This document shows, in pieces, positions 1 to 8,294 of a stretch of DNA of 64,000 nt (position 1 is its first letter; every line of letters begins with the position of its first letter). The position numbers were made by a program, and so were the translations under genes. The stretch is from the NCBI RefSeq assembly GCF_030733385.1, contig NZ_JASHJC010000008.1, forward strand, positions 1 to 64,000, read 5' to 3'. A model generated the notes under the pieces. It was not told the origin of the DNA and ran no database searches. It worked only from the letters and a program-made list of their open reading frames with translations. Source of the DNA: Roseovarius sp. MMSF_3359 (GTDB lineage Bacteria > Pseudomonadota > Alphaproteobacteria > Rhodobacterales > Rhodobacteraceae).

Positions 1-765
1 GATGCCGCGCCCGATTACCTGGAACTGATGGAAAAGCTGCGGCAAACCGTGGCCGAGCGGCCCGATGACCTGCGTGGGTTGCGCTTGCTTGTGCGCAACG
101 AGGCGGCCCTTGGCAATGTCGCTGCCGCCTATGCGGCGCAGCAGCAGACCATCCGCGTGAAAGGCCCCGAGGCCACCGCCGACGACCATGCCCTGCTGGC
201 CGACCTGATGATTGCGGCCGCCGGCGGTTATGTCTCGACCGAGGCCGAGGCTGCCCTGCGCACGGCGCTCCAGGCCGATCCGGACAACCCAACCTCGCGC
301 TATTACCTCGGTGCCTATCTGATGCAGGTGGACAGGCCCGATGCCGCTTTCCGGATCTGGGAAAGGCTCCTGCGCGAAAGCCCGCCCGATGCGCCCTGGG
401 TGACGCCCATCCGCGCCCAGATCGAAGATGTCGCCTGGCGTGCCGGTGTGCAGTATCAACTGCCCGAGGCACCGCGTGAGGCCCCGCGCGGGCCATCGGC
501 CGAGGACATGGAAGCCGCCGCCGACATGAGCGCCGACGAGCGGATGGAGATGATCCGCGGCATGGTCAGGAATCTCGCGGTGCGGGTCGAAAACGAGGCG
601 GTGCCGCCCGCGGATTGGGCGCGCCTGATCTCGGCCTATGCGGTGCTGGGCGAAAGGGAACTGGCGCAAAACGTGTGGAGCGATGCGCAAAAGACATTCT
701 GGGACGCGCCGAACGCGCTCGCGCTGATCCGGCAGGCGGCCATCGACGCGGGCCTGACCGAATGA
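1..765 (+). CDS. ccmI: c-type cytochrome biogenesis protein CcmI, C-terminal part (5' end outside window)
   Basis: The reading frame is open from base 1, so the N-terminus lies outside the window; about 254 C-terminal residues are seen. They form an alpha-helical, TPR-like region (repeats near AALRTALQADPDNP and YYLGAYLMQVDRPDAAF), then a Rhodobacter-type CcmI tail with a MIRGMV...W.RLI.AYAVLG pattern. CcmI holds apocytochrome c at the periplasmic face of the inner membrane for the haem ligation complex. The membrane anchor expected at the N-terminus is not visible here. The stop overlaps the ruvX start (ATGA), suggesting translational coupling. The family assignment rests on the tail and on the ccmI-ruvX order. 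Confidence 0.78.
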   Translation, partial: DAAPDYLELMEKLRQTVAERPDDLRGLRLLVRNEAALGNVAAAYAAQQQTIRVKGPEATADDHALLADLMIAAAGGYVSTEAEAALRTALQADPDNPTSRYYLGAYLMQVDRPDAAFRIWERLLRESPPDAPWVTPIRAQIEDVAWRAGVQYQLPEAPREAPRGPSAEDMEAAADMSADERMEMIRGMVRNLAVRVENEAVPPADWARLISAYAVLGERELAQNVWSDAQKTFWDAPNALALIRQAAIDAGLTE

Positions 766-1238
766 TTTTCGACGAGATTGAGGCGTTTGCCGCCGCCCTG
801 CCGGCGCATCGGGCGCTGATTGGCCTCGACCTGGGTGAAAAGACCATTGGCGTCGCCATCTCCGACGGATTGCTGTCCGTGGCCAGCCCGTTCGAGACCA
901 TCCGGCGGCGAAAATTCGGGCTGGATGCCGCGCGGCTTCTGGACATCGTGGCGGAGCGGAATGTGGGCGGGATCATCCTTGGCCTGCCGCGCAACATGGA
1001 CGGCTCCGAGGGGCCGCGCTGCCAATCGACCCGCGCTTTTGCGCGCAATCTCGAACGCCTGACCGACCTGCCGATCGGCTTCTGGGATGAACGACTGTCC
1101 ACCGTGGCCGCGGAAAAAGCCCTGTTAGAGGCGGATGCGACACGAAAACGTCGCGCGGAGGTCATAGATAACATCGCGGCGTCCTATATTCTGCAGGGAG
1201 TATTGGACCGTTTGAGCCATCTGAGGGCCTCATCATGA
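762..1238 (+). CDS. ruvX: Holliday junction resolvase-like protein RuvX/YqgF
   Basis: RuvX/YqgF is an RNase H-fold nuclease implicated in pre-16S rRNA processing and Holliday junction resolution. From the ATG at 762 the protein has 158 residues, a normal length. Family motifs are present: GLDLGEKTIGVAIS near the N-terminus (first catalytic Asp), GLPRNMDGSEG in the middle, WDERLST (Glu), and VIDNIAASYIL near the C-terminus (last acidic residue). The frame stays open upstream to 615, but the start at 762 overlapping the ccmI stop fits the family length. It overlaps the next gene by four bases, so three genes are likely co-translated. Confidence 0.93.
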   Translation: MIFDEIEAFAAALPAHRALIGLDLGEKTIGVAISDGLLSVASPFETIRRRKFGLDAARLLDIVAERNVGGIILGLPRNMDGSEGPRCQSTRAFARNLERLTDLPIGFWDERLSTVAAEKALLEADATRKRRAEVIDNIAASYILQGVLDRLSHLRASS

Positions 1239-1477
1239 GCGACGACATCCCCGTCTGGACCCGCAAGGAGATCGAAAGCCCCTGCGTGCGGATCTGCGTG
1301 GTGCATCCGGAGGCCCGGATCTGCACCGGTTGCTATCGCTCTGTCGATGAGATCAGCCGCTGGTCCAAGATGAGTGCCGATGAGCGCCGCGAGATCATGG
1401 CGGACCTGCCCAATCGCGCACCGCTTCTGCGCAAACGCCGGGGCGGCCGTGCCGCGCGGATGCAGCGGGGCCAGTAG
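1235..1477 (+). CDS. DUF1289 domain protein
   Basis: An 80-residue protein with the DUF1289 cysteine pattern SPCVRIC...ICTGCYRS (two Cys three apart, then a CxxC), followed by an Ile-Arg-rich helix and a basic C-terminal tail (LLRKRRGGRAARMQRG). The Cys arrangement suggests a small metal-binding fold, probably zinc; the biological role is not known. The ATG overlaps the ruvX stop (ATGA), so it probably shares the ccmI-ruvX transcript. No signal peptide or membrane segment is seen. Confidence 0.85.
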   Translation: MSDDIPVWTRKEIESPCVRICVVHPEARICTGCYRSVDEISRWSKMSADERREIMADLPNRAPLLRKRRGGRAARMQRGQ

Positions 1478-1523
1478 ACCGCGCCGCCACCTTTCGCGTC
1501 AGAGCAGACCGCAGTACCCTGGC

Positions 1524-1880
1524 CTATTCCGCGATCATGTAGAACTTGCGCAAGGTTTCTGTGATTTCCCAAACGCAGGGTGATCCCTTGGCGATGAAGA
1601 AGGTATCGCCCGCGCGGAAGGTTTCCGACCGGCCATCGGGATGCGTGAGGGTCACCGAGCCGGAAATGACGGTCATCATCTCATGCACCGGATAGGCGTC
1701 GATCTCTTCCCGGCAGGGCGCGCATTCCCACACACCGGCCAGGATCGACTCGTCTTCGGTGGCGTATGAGGTCAGGTTGATCTCCGAGTGATCCGCCGTT
1801 GTGAAAGCCTCCGCCGGGGTCATGGTGGACGGCTCCATCCCCTCGGGGTTCGGGACAAGTCGGAAACCATGCTGTGACAT
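1524..1880 (-). CDS. Cupin domain protein (EutQ/DUF861-like)
   Basis: A 118-residue single-domain cupin. The two beta-barrel motifs are visible: YPVHEMMTVISGSVTLTHPDG (residues about 63-83) and FRAGDTFFIAKGSPCVWEI (about 88-106). The first motif has E and H but not the full HxH, so metal binding may be altered. It lies nine bases downstream of the acyl-CoA synthetase on the same strand and is likely co-transcribed. Substrate unknown; such proteins are often small-molecule binding or isomerising enzymes. A CxxC-like pair (CAPC, residues about 53-56) is present. Confidence 0.83.
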   Translation of the reverse strand: MSQHGFRLVPNPEGMEPSTMTPAEAFTTADHSEINLTSYATEDESILAGVWECAPCREEIDAYPVHEMMTVISGSVTLTHPDGRSETFRAGDTFFIAKGSPCVWEITETLRKFYMIAE

Positions 1881-1889
1881 GCGCGCGCC

Positions 1890-3773
1890 CTACTCCGCCC
1901 ATTCCCAGGGCCTTGTGTAATTGCCCAGGACCTCGTTCAGCTTGGCCTCATCCACATCACTGGTCTTTTCCAGTTGCGCCACCAGGCCGCGTTTCTTGTC
2001 ATCGACCACATGGGTGACCCGCGCCGAAAGGCCCGCTTTTTCCAGGTCGGCATTGTAGATCCGGGTGATTGCGCTCTTGCGCAGGTCGGGCTTGAACACC
2101 TTGCCCACGGCGGTCTTGGGCAACTCGTCCAGCACCTCGATATACTTCGGGATGGCCGCGCGTTCATGCACATGGATCTTGCAATGCTCACGCAACTCTT
2201 CGCCGGTCACGCTCGCCCCTTCAACCAGTTCGACATAGGCGCAGGGGATTTCGCCCGCATGGGAATCCGGCTGCCCGATCGCACCGGCCATCGCGACGGA
2301 TTTATGCGCCATCAGCGCCTCTTCGATATCGGCAGGGTCGATGTTATGCCCGCCCCGAATGATGAGGTCCTTGGCCCGGCCCGTGATCCAGAGGTATCCA
2401 TCCTCGTCGATCCGTCCCAGATCGCCGGTGCGCAGGAACTTCTCCTTGTGGTAAAGATCGCGGTTCTTGGCGGCCTCGGTGTAGGTGTTGCCCGCGAAGA
2501 CGCCTGGATTGTCGATGCAGATCTCGCCCACCTCATCGGTGCCACACTCCGCCGGACCATCCGGCGTGTTGTTGAAGATCTTCACGTTGGTATAGGGCAG
2601 CGGCACGCCGACCGATCCCACCTTTTTCTCGCCCGTGGGCGGGTTGCAGGACACAAGGCAGGTCGCCTCGGTCAACCCATAGCCTTCGATCACGGTCATG
2701 CCGGTCGCGCTTTCGAACCGCTTGAAAAGCTCAAGCGGCATCGGGGCCGAGCCGGAAAAGGCGTTCTTGACCGAAGAGATATCGGCATCGACCTTGCGCT
2801 GCATCAGCGCCGCCGTGGCCGTCGGCACGGTGATGACGAAGCTGATTTTCCACCGCTCGCAGAGTTTCCAGAAATTGTCGAAAACCCCGTCGCCCCGGAA
2901 CCCGGCAGGTGTTGGGAAAACCACGTGCGCGCCGGATTTGATCATCGCCATCAGGATCACGTGGCAGGCGAAAACGTGGAAAAGCGGCAGCGGACACATG
3001 ATGACATCATGTTCGTCAAACAAGAGCTTGTGGCCCAGCCAGCCGTTATAAACCATGCCGGAATAGCGGTGCTGCGCCACCTTGGGCATGCCCGTCGTCC
3101 CGCCGGTATGGAAATAGGCCCCCACGCGATCCTTCTCCGCATCGGCAAAATCGAGCGAAGTGTTTTGCTTGGCCACTTCCTTGTTGAAGCTCAGCACGTC
3201 GGCGTGGTGGTTGCTGGGGTTTTTCGGCCGCACCAGCGGCACGATCCAGCTTTTCGGCGGGCTGAGATAGGTGTTGAGGTCGATCTCCAGCACCGTGTGG
3301 ACGCCCGGCGCGTGGCGCACGGCTTCGGCGGTCTTCTGGGCGATGTCGGTCTTTGGGAAGGACTTGAGCGTGACGACGACCTTGGCGTTCGTCTCCCGCA
3401 GGATCGCGCCGATCTGTTCGGGCTCCAGCAGCGGGTTGATTGGGTTGACGATCCCCGCGACCATTCCGCCAATCGTTGCCACCGCCGTTTCCAGGCAGTT
3501 GGGCAGCACCAGCGCCACAACGTCGGCCTCATTGACACGCAGGCTCCGATAGAGGTTCGCCGCCTGACAAACCTGATCGTGGAATTGCTGCCAGCTCAGC
3601 GTCTGCGCCTTGTCATCGGGGCCGGAAAAGAGCTGATAGGAAATTGCCGGACGGTCCGGGAAGGCCTTGGCCGTCTGTCGCAGCATCTGGTAGACCGTCT
3701 CGGGCCGCTCCCGTGCTTCCCACGGCATTTCGTCTTCGATGGCGCGCACATCTGCCTTGGTGGCAAAACTCAT
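1890..3773 (-). CDS. Acyl-CoA synthetase (AMP-forming, ANL superfamily)
   Basis: A 627-residue adenylate-forming enzyme that would activate a carboxylic acid to acyl-AMP and then acyl-CoA. Seen in order: the nucleotide-binding loop HTGGTTGMPKVAQH near residue 230, the GYGLTEATC motif near 365, the hinge region GRAKDLIIRGGHNIDPADIE near 455, and the C-terminal catalytic lysine in KTAVGKVFKP. It has no membrane segment or signal peptide. Chain-length preference cannot be read from the sequence. Transcribed away from the iron-binding protein gene; its leader contains a GC-rich hairpin (3821-3859). Confidence 0.9.
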   Translation of the reverse strand: MSFATKADVRAIEDEMPWEARERPETVYQMLRQTAKAFPDRPAISYQLFSGPDDKAQTLSWQQFHDQVCQAANLYRSLRVNEADVVALVLPNCLETAVATIGGMVAGIVNPINPLLEPEQIGAILRETNAKVVVTLKSFPKTDIAQKTAEAVRHAPGVHTVLEIDLNTYLSPPKSWIVPLVRPKNPSNHHADVLSFNKEVAKQNTSLDFADAEKDRVGAYFHTGGTTGMPKVAQHRYSGMVYNGWLGHKLLFDEHDVIMCPLPLFHVFACHVILMAMIKSGAHVVFPTPAGFRGDGVFDNFWKLCERWKISFVITVPTATAALMQRKVDADISSVKNAFSGSAPMPLELFKRFESATGMTVIEGYGLTEATCLVSCNPPTGEKKVGSVGVPLPYTNVKIFNNTPDGPAECGTDEVGEICIDNPGVFAGNTYTEAAKNRDLYHKEKFLRTGDLGRIDEDGYLWITGRAKDLIIRGGHNIDPADIEEALMAHKSVAMAGAIGQPDSHAGEIPCAYVELVEGASVTGEELREHCKIHVHERAAIPKYIEVLDELPKTAVGKVFKPDLRKSAITRIYNADLEKAGLSARVTHVVDDKKRGLVAQLEKTSDVDEAKLNEVLGNYTRPWEWAE

Positions 3774-4155
3774 TCATGATCCTCCCAAATCGCCCGATCT
3801 ATGCGGGCATGACTTTTCCCTTGCGCGCCAGCATGGGAGGGAAACGCCGGGCGCGCAAGTTTTACGCAGCGTATTTCGCCACGGAACCGGCGAATTCGCG
3901 GCACATCTCCGGCGAAATCACCGCCCCGCGCCGGAAATCAGCGGTTGATGCGCATGAGGCGCGCGTTTCCAAGCATTGCACCGAAGGAAGATCACGGTCG
4001 CTTGCCCGCTCACAAAAGGGCCCGACCGATGCAGGATCCTCATTCAGACCGTCCCCTTTTTTCGCGCAGATGTCGGGCATTAATCTTTTTCACTTGACTA
4101 TTTTTGTAAGAAATAAGATTTATCACCGAGTAATTTAGTCAGAAAAGGAAGCCCG
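3774..4155. promoter_or_regulatory. Divergent intergenic region: leader hairpin and iron-gene promoter
   Basis: 382 bases with no convincing gene. A perfect 10-bp inverted repeat, CTTGCGCGCC at 3821-3830 and GGCGCGCAAG at 3850-3859, would form a stem in the leader of the minus-strand acyl-CoA synthetase mRNA. On the plus strand a TTGACT (4094-4099) followed 17 bases later by an AT-rich hexamer (4117-4122) is a possible promoter for the iron-binding protein gene; the segment 4081-4137 is strongly AT-rich, as expected for a Fur/Irr/RirA-type controlled promoter, but no clean iron box was found. AAGGAAG at 4146-4152 is its ribosome binding site. Confidence 0.4.
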
Positions 4156-5163
4156 ATGAGGACCCTTACATTCGCTGCCGCCGCTTTTGCGCTTGCCACG
4201 CCTGCCCTGAGTCAGGAGGTCAATGTCTATTCCTCCCGCCACTACGACACCGATGATGCGCTTTATGCCAAGTTCACCGAAGAGACCGGCATCAAGGTCA
4301 ACCGCGTTGAAGCAAAGGCCGATGAGCTGATCGCGCGTCTTGAAGCCGAAGGTGACAACAGCCCGGCGGACGTTCTTATCACCGTCGATGTGGGCCGGAT
4401 GGACCGCGCGGAACAAGCCGGATTGCTACAGCCGATTTCGTCGGACGTGGTCGAAGAGCGCATCCCTGCGCATTTCCAGCACCCCGACAACCTGTGGATC
4501 GGCATCTCGCAACGCGCGCGGATCATCTATTATGCCAAGGACCGCGTCGAAACCCCGCCCCAAAGCTACGAGGAACTGGCGGATGAGAAATGGAACGACA
4601 TGATCTGCATCCGCTCTTCGTCAAACATCTACAACCAGTCGCTGATGGCCTCGATCATCGAAGTGCATGGCGAGGATGCGGCGCGTGAATGGGCGGCCGG
4701 AGTGCTGGCCAACATGGCGCGTGACCCGCAAGGCGGCGACACGGACCAGCTGCGCGGCGTGGTGTCGGGCGAATGTGACGTGGCCGTTGGCAATCACTAC
4801 TACTTCCTGCGGGGCTTCTCCAAGGATGTGGATGGCCTGACCTCGGGCATCGACAATATCGGCTGGGTCTGGCCCAACCAGGACGACCGCGGCACCCACG
4901 TGAACCTCTCAACCGCCGCCATTTTGGCCAATGCACCCAATGCCGAGAACGCGACAAAACTGGTTGAATTCCTGACCAGCGATTTCGCGCAGGAGCACTT
5001 GGCCGTGCAGAACCACGAATACCCTGCCGTGACCGGCGCAAAGGGGACCGAGACCACCGAACGCCTCGGTGAGTTCAAGGCAGATGACACGACACCCACC
5101 GCAGTGTTCAGCCGGAACGCAGGCAAGGCGCAGAAGGTCTTCAACGAGGTCGGCTGGAACTAA
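4156..5163 (+). CDS. Fe(3+) ABC transporter periplasmic substrate-binding protein (FutA/FbpA type)
   Basis: A 335-residue periplasmic binding protein of the ferric-iron (class II) family. Residues 1-19 are a signal peptide (FAAAAFALATPALSQ, cleavage near 19/20). The mature protein opens with VNVYSSRHYDTD, typical of FutA/FbpA, and has the tandem iron-binding tyrosines at Y215-Y216 (GNHYYFLRG). It would deliver Fe(3+) to an inner-membrane permease, but no permease or ATPase gene is adjacent, so the rest of the transporter must be encoded elsewhere. A rho-independent terminator follows immediately, supporting a monocistronic unit. The AT-rich promoter suggests iron control, which is inference. 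Confidence 0.92.
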   Translation: MRTLTFAAAAFALATPALSQEVNVYSSRHYDTDDALYAKFTEETGIKVNRVEAKADELIARLEAEGDNSPADVLITVDVGRMDRAEQAGLLQPISSDVVEERIPAHFQHPDNLWIGISQRARIIYYAKDRVETPPQSYEELADEKWNDMICIRSSSNIYNQSLMASIIEVHGEDAAREWAAGVLANMARDPQGGDTDQLRGVVSGECDVAVGNHYYFLRGFSKDVDGLTSGIDNIGWVWPNQDDRGTHVNLSTAAILANAPNAENATKLVEFLTSDFAQEHLAVQNHEYPAVTGAKGTETTERLGEFKADDTTPTAVFSRNAGKAQKVFNEVGWN

Positions 5164-5184
5164 TCAAGAGCAGCGAACGCGACC

Positions 5185-5218
5185 GGGCGGTGCCAAACGA
5201 TGGCGCCGCCCCTTTTTT
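5185..5218 (+). terminator. Rho-independent terminator of the iron-binding protein gene
   Basis: Stem GGGCGGTGCC (5185-5194) pairs with GGCGCCGCCC (5202-5211) with one G-U pair and a 7-base loop, followed by CTTTTTT to 5218. It lies 22 bases after the stop codon. Confidence 0.85.
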
Positions 5219-5241
5219 GTTGGGCCCCGCGGGCGGCTGGT

Positions 5242-6021
5242 TCAGTCAACCACGACCAGATCGACATCCTGCTCCTGCAGCATCGCCCGGATCGGCGCGG
5301 GCGGTTCCTTGTCGGTGTAAAAGACGTCGAAGCCCGGGGACTGGCCCAAGGCCACCGGCGCGCGCTTGTTGAACTTGTCATTGTCGGCCACGACGATATT
5401 GACCTGCGCATTGCCGGCGGCGACCCGGGCGATATTGGCCTCTTCGAGATCGTGCAGCATGAAGCCGGTCTCGGCATTCACCGCCCCCACGGAAAAGATC
5501 GCGAACCGCACGTTCAGCCGCCCGATCAGGTCAAGCGCCTCGGCCCCGAACGCCCCGCCGTCATGGGCGCGCAGCTCGCCACCGGCCAGGAACACCCGGT
5601 TGCCATTGCGCGTGGCAAGCGTGCTGGCCACAAAGGCGGAGTTGGTGACCACGAAAAGATCGCTGCGGGCTTTGAGCGCCATCGCCACATAAGCCGTTGT
5701 CGACCCGATATCGAGAAAGACGGAATCGCCATCGCTGATGTTCTCGGCCACCGCCACCGCCAGCCGCGCCTTGACATCCGCATGGGTGGAAATCCGGCTC
5801 TCAAAAGTCGGCTCCGAAATATCCTCGACCAGGTGCACCCCCCCGTGCACTTTGCGGACAATACTGGCCTGCTCAAGCGTGCGGATGTTGCGCCGGATGG
5901 TCTCGTTCGTGACGTTCAGCGTCTCCGCCAGGAAACTCACGCGGCACGACCCGCCCGCCTTGCGGAGTTCGTTGAGGATCTCCTCTTCCCGCTGATTTGT
6001 CGTCTTACCCTGTATCTGCAT
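5242..6021 (-). CDS. DeoR/GlpR-family transcriptional regulator
   Basis: A 259-residue DeoR-family protein: N-terminal winged HTH (about residues 7-60, including VTNETIRRNIRTLEQ, the DNA-recognition region) and a C-terminal DeoRC sensor domain (about 78-235) with the phosphosugar-type motifs FLDIGSTTAYVA and LAGGELRAHDGGAFG. Such regulators usually respond to phosphorylated metabolites. It is transcribed divergently from the betaine-type transporter operon, which encodes a kinase (10292-11161), so a phosphorylated product of that kinase is a reasonable inducer; this is inference. The intergenic region contains a direct repeat suited to a DeoR operator. Confidence 0.9.
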   Translation of the reverse strand: MQIQGKTTNQREEEILNELRKAGGSCRVSFLAETLNVTNETIRRNIRTLEQASIVRKVHGGVHLVEDISEPTFESRISTHADVKARLAVAVAENISDGDSVFLDIGSTTAYVAMALKARSDLFVVTNSAFVASTLATRNGNRVFLAGGELRAHDGGAFGAEALDLIGRLNVRFAIFSVGAVNAETGFMLHDLEEANIARVAAGNAQVNIVVADNDKFNKRAPVALGQSPGFDVFYTDKEPPAPIRAMLQEQDVDLVVVD

Positions 6022-6122
6022 GGCAGTCCTGTCGCTAATTGCAGTTCAGAAAGCCACAAAAAGCAACATTCGCCAAGTCAATTTTGCCGGATCGCCGAAA
6101 TTTTCCGCGCAATATCAGCAAA

Positions 6123-6140
6123 AAATGTGGGTAAATGTGG
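6123..6140. promoter_or_regulatory. Direct repeat AAATGTGG x2, candidate DeoR operator
   Basis: AAATGTGG occurs at 6123-6130 and again at 6133-6140, a 10-bp period that places both copies on one face of the helix. The repeats sit between the divergent DeoR gene (start 6021) and the transporter operon, just upstream of a TTGACT (6147-6152) that could be the operon -35 element. DeoR-family operators are often short direct repeats, so autoregulation plus operon repression is the likely reading. Confidence 0.45.
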
Positions 6141-6230
6141 TAATGATTGACTAAAACCAAGTTTTGCCGCAGGATTTTCGTACAACCAGACAAAAAAGCA
6201 CAGAAGACCAATGAAACGGGGAGAATTAAC

Positions 6231-7172
6231 ATGTTGAATTTCAAGAACTTGGGCGCCCTGGCGATTGCCGCCGCGACCGCATCCGCCGGGTGGGCCGCAG
6301 ATTCGTCCGATCCGATCAAGCTGACCCTGCATGACTGGTCCGGGCAGCTTATCAACACCAAGATCATGGGCTCGATCCTCGAAGAAGCCGGGTATAACGT
6401 CGAGTACGTTCAGGCCGACTACATCGCGCAGTTTGCCGGGCTCAAGACCGGTGATCTTCACCTTGCCATGGAGATCTGGGAAACCACGGGCCGCGGTGCG
6501 CTGGACGAGGCCGTGGCCACCGGCAATGTCGTCAATGTGGGCGAGACCGGCCTGATGGCGATCGAGGAGTGGTGGTATCCGCTCTACATGAAGGAACGGT
6601 GCCCCGGCCTGCCCAACTGGGAAGCCCTCAAGGATTGCGCCGAGGAATTCGCTACTGCCGAAACCGACCCGAACGGGCGCTATGTCGGCGGCCCGGTAAC
6701 CTGGGGCGGGTTCGATGACGAGCGTGTCGAGGCGTTGGAGCTTGATTTCGAAGTGGTGCATGCGGGCACCGATGCGGCGCTTTTTGCCGAACTCGAATCC
6801 GCCTATCAGCGGCAGGATCCGGTGATCCTCTGGGTCTATGTCCCGCACTGGGCGCCAGCGAAGTACGAAGGCGAATTCGTTGAATTCCCAGCCTACACAC
6901 CCGAATGCTACGAAGATCCCGCCTGGGGCATCAACCCGAATATGGCCTATGATTGCGGCAAGCCGCGCGGCCCGATCTGGAAAGCGGCGTGGTCCGGGCT
7001 TCAGGAAAACTGGCCCGGTGCCTATCCCATCATCGAGGCCTACAAGCTCACCAATGAAGAGATGAGCGCGATGGTCGGCAAGGCCGATCTCGACGGGGTG
7101 GACGTTGACACTGTGGTCGCCGACTGGATGGCCAAGAACAAGGATCGCTGGTCCGGCTGGATCGGTCAGTAA
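6231..7172 (+). CDS. Glycine betaine/proline-type ABC transporter substrate-binding protein (OpuAC family)
   Basis: Binding protein of the OpuAC family, 313 residues from the ATG at 6231. That start is chosen because GGGGAGA lies seven bases upstream and a signal peptide follows (LGALAIAAATASAGWAA, cleavage near residue 22); the open frame to 6147 has no such support. The mature domain is rich in Trp and Tyr (LHDWSGQ, AMEIWETT, IEEWWYPLYM, ILWVYVPHW), as in the aromatic cages that hold trimethylammonium groups. It captures the substrate for the permease and ATPase encoded next. Ligand identity is not readable; a quaternary amine is expected from family and from the downstream demethylase-like enzyme. 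Confidence 0.9.
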   Translation: MLNFKNLGALAIAAATASAGWAADSSDPIKLTLHDWSGQLINTKIMGSILEEAGYNVEYVQADYIAQFAGLKTGDLHLAMEIWETTGRGALDEAVATGNVVNVGETGLMAIEEWWYPLYMKERCPGLPNWEALKDCAEEFATAETDPNGRYVGGPVTWGGFDDERVEALELDFEVVHAGTDAALFAELESAYQRQDPVILWVYVPHWAPAKYEGEFVEFPAYTPECYEDPAWGINPNMAYDCGKPRGPIWKAAWSGLQENWPGAYPIIEAYKLTNEEMSAMVGKADLDGVDVDTVVADWMAKNKDRWSGWIGQ

Positions 7173-7182
7173 TCTCCCTGGG

Positions 7183-7217
7183 CCGGGGGGCGTGGGCGAC
7201 GCTTCCCGGTCATTTTT
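7183..7217 (+). terminator. Intra-operon attenuator-type hairpin after the binding-protein gene
   Basis: CCGGGGGGCGT (7183-7193) pairs with ACGCTTCCCGG (7199-7209) through two G-U pairs, with a 5-base loop, followed by TCATTTTT. Placed between the binding-protein gene and the ATPase gene, it probably lets the binding protein be made in excess over the membrane components. Confidence 0.6.
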
Positions 7218-7271
7218 CCAACAGGTTTGCTATCCTTCTGCCGTGCCAACGGTCAGAATCGGGGTGTCTTG

Positions 7272-8294
7272 ATGAACGCGAATATCAAGCTGTCATGCCG
7301 CAGCGTCTGGAAGCTCTACGGCAACGAAACCGACAGCTTCCTGCAACAGAACCCGGACCCGTCGGATGACGATATCCGCGATGCCGGGATCATCGGAGCG
7401 GTGCGCAACGCGAGCCTCGACATCGCCGAGGGCGAGATTTTCGTCATCATGGGGCTTTCGGGCTCGGGCAAGTCAACGCTCGTGCGGTGCCTGTCGCGCC
7501 TGATCGAACCCACGGGCGGCGAGGTGTTGTTCGATGGCGCCGATCTTCTGCGCGCCAGCGACGCCGAAATGATCGAGATTCGCCGTCACAAGCTCGGGAT
7601 GGTGTTCCAGCATTTCGCCCTCCTGCCCCACCTGAGCGTTTTGCAGAACGTGATGTTCCCCCTGACCGTGCAGGCCGTGCCGAAACCGCAGGCCGAGGCC
7701 AAGGCGCGCGAGGTGGTCGAGCTTGTGGGCCTCAAGGGGCGCGAGGATTATTACCCGCGCGAACTCAGCGGCGGGCAGCAGCAGCGCGTGGGGATCGCCC
7801 GGTCGCTCGTGACCGAACCCGACCTGTGGTTCCTCGACGAGCCGTTTTCGGCGCTCGATCCGCTGATCCGCCGCGAGATGCAGGATGAATTCCTGAGCCT
7901 GCAGGCGCGCCTGCACAAGACCATCGTTTTCATCACCCATGATTTCGACGAGGCGGTGCGCCTGGCCGACCGGATCGCGATCATGAAGGACGGCAAGATC
8001 ATCCAGGTCGCCACGCCCGAGGAGTTGGTGGTCAACCCGGCCTCGGATTATGTCGAGGAATTCACCCGCCACATCCCGCGTGACAAGGTGCTGACCGCGG
8101 GCGGGCTGATGACGCGCGGCGCAACTGCCGAAGGCACGCCGGTCCCGACCAATGCGCGGATTTCGGACGTGGCCGAACGGATCATCATGGCCGACGGCCC
8201 CGTGCCCGTGGCCGACCGGTCCGGCGAGATTGTCGGCACAATTGACCGCAAGGCCATCGCCCATGTCCTCTTTGGCGCGGGGGGCGGTGCATGA
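7272..8294 (+). CDS. Glycine betaine-type ABC transporter ATP-binding protein (ProV/OpuAA-like)
   Basis: ATPase subunit of the quaternary-amine importer, 340 residues from 7272 (GGGGTG just upstream; the frame is open to 7227). It has Walker A GLSGSGKST at about 61-69, the Q-loop in GMVFQHFALLPH, the signature LSGGQQQRVGIARSL, Walker B LWFLDEPFSALDP and the switch histidine in FITHDFDEA. A C-terminal extension after about residue 275 resembles the CBS-type osmosensing tail of ProV but is short. The insertion NETDSFLQQNPDPSDDDI near the N-terminus is typical of OpuAA/ProV. The stop overlaps the permease start (ATGA). Confidence 0.93.
   Translation: MNANIKLSCRSVWKLYGNETDSFLQQNPDPSDDDIRDAGIIGAVRNASLDIAEGEIFVIMGLSGSGKSTLVRCLSRLIEPTGGEVLFDGADLLRASDAEMIEIRRHKLGMVFQHFALLPHLSVLQNVMFPLTVQAVPKPQAEAKAREVVELVGLKGREDYYPRELSGGQQQRVGIARSLVTEPDLWFLDEPFSALDPLIRREMQDEFLSLQARLHKTIVFITHDFDEAVRLADRIAIMKDGKIIQVATPEELVVNPASDYVEEFTRHIPRDKVLTAGGLMTRGATAEGTPVPTNARISDVAERIIMADGPVPVADRSGEIVGTIDRKAIAHVLFGAGGGA

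Noticed and set aside
1974-3779. Plus-strand open frame of 601 codons antisense to the acyl-CoA synthetase
   Set aside because: Same reason: no domain, unnatural composition, exact shadow of a clear ANL-superfamily enzyme.
4156-5163. A full ferric-iron ABC transporter operon
   Set aside because: A terminator follows directly after the binding-protein gene and no permease or ATPase gene is adjacent.
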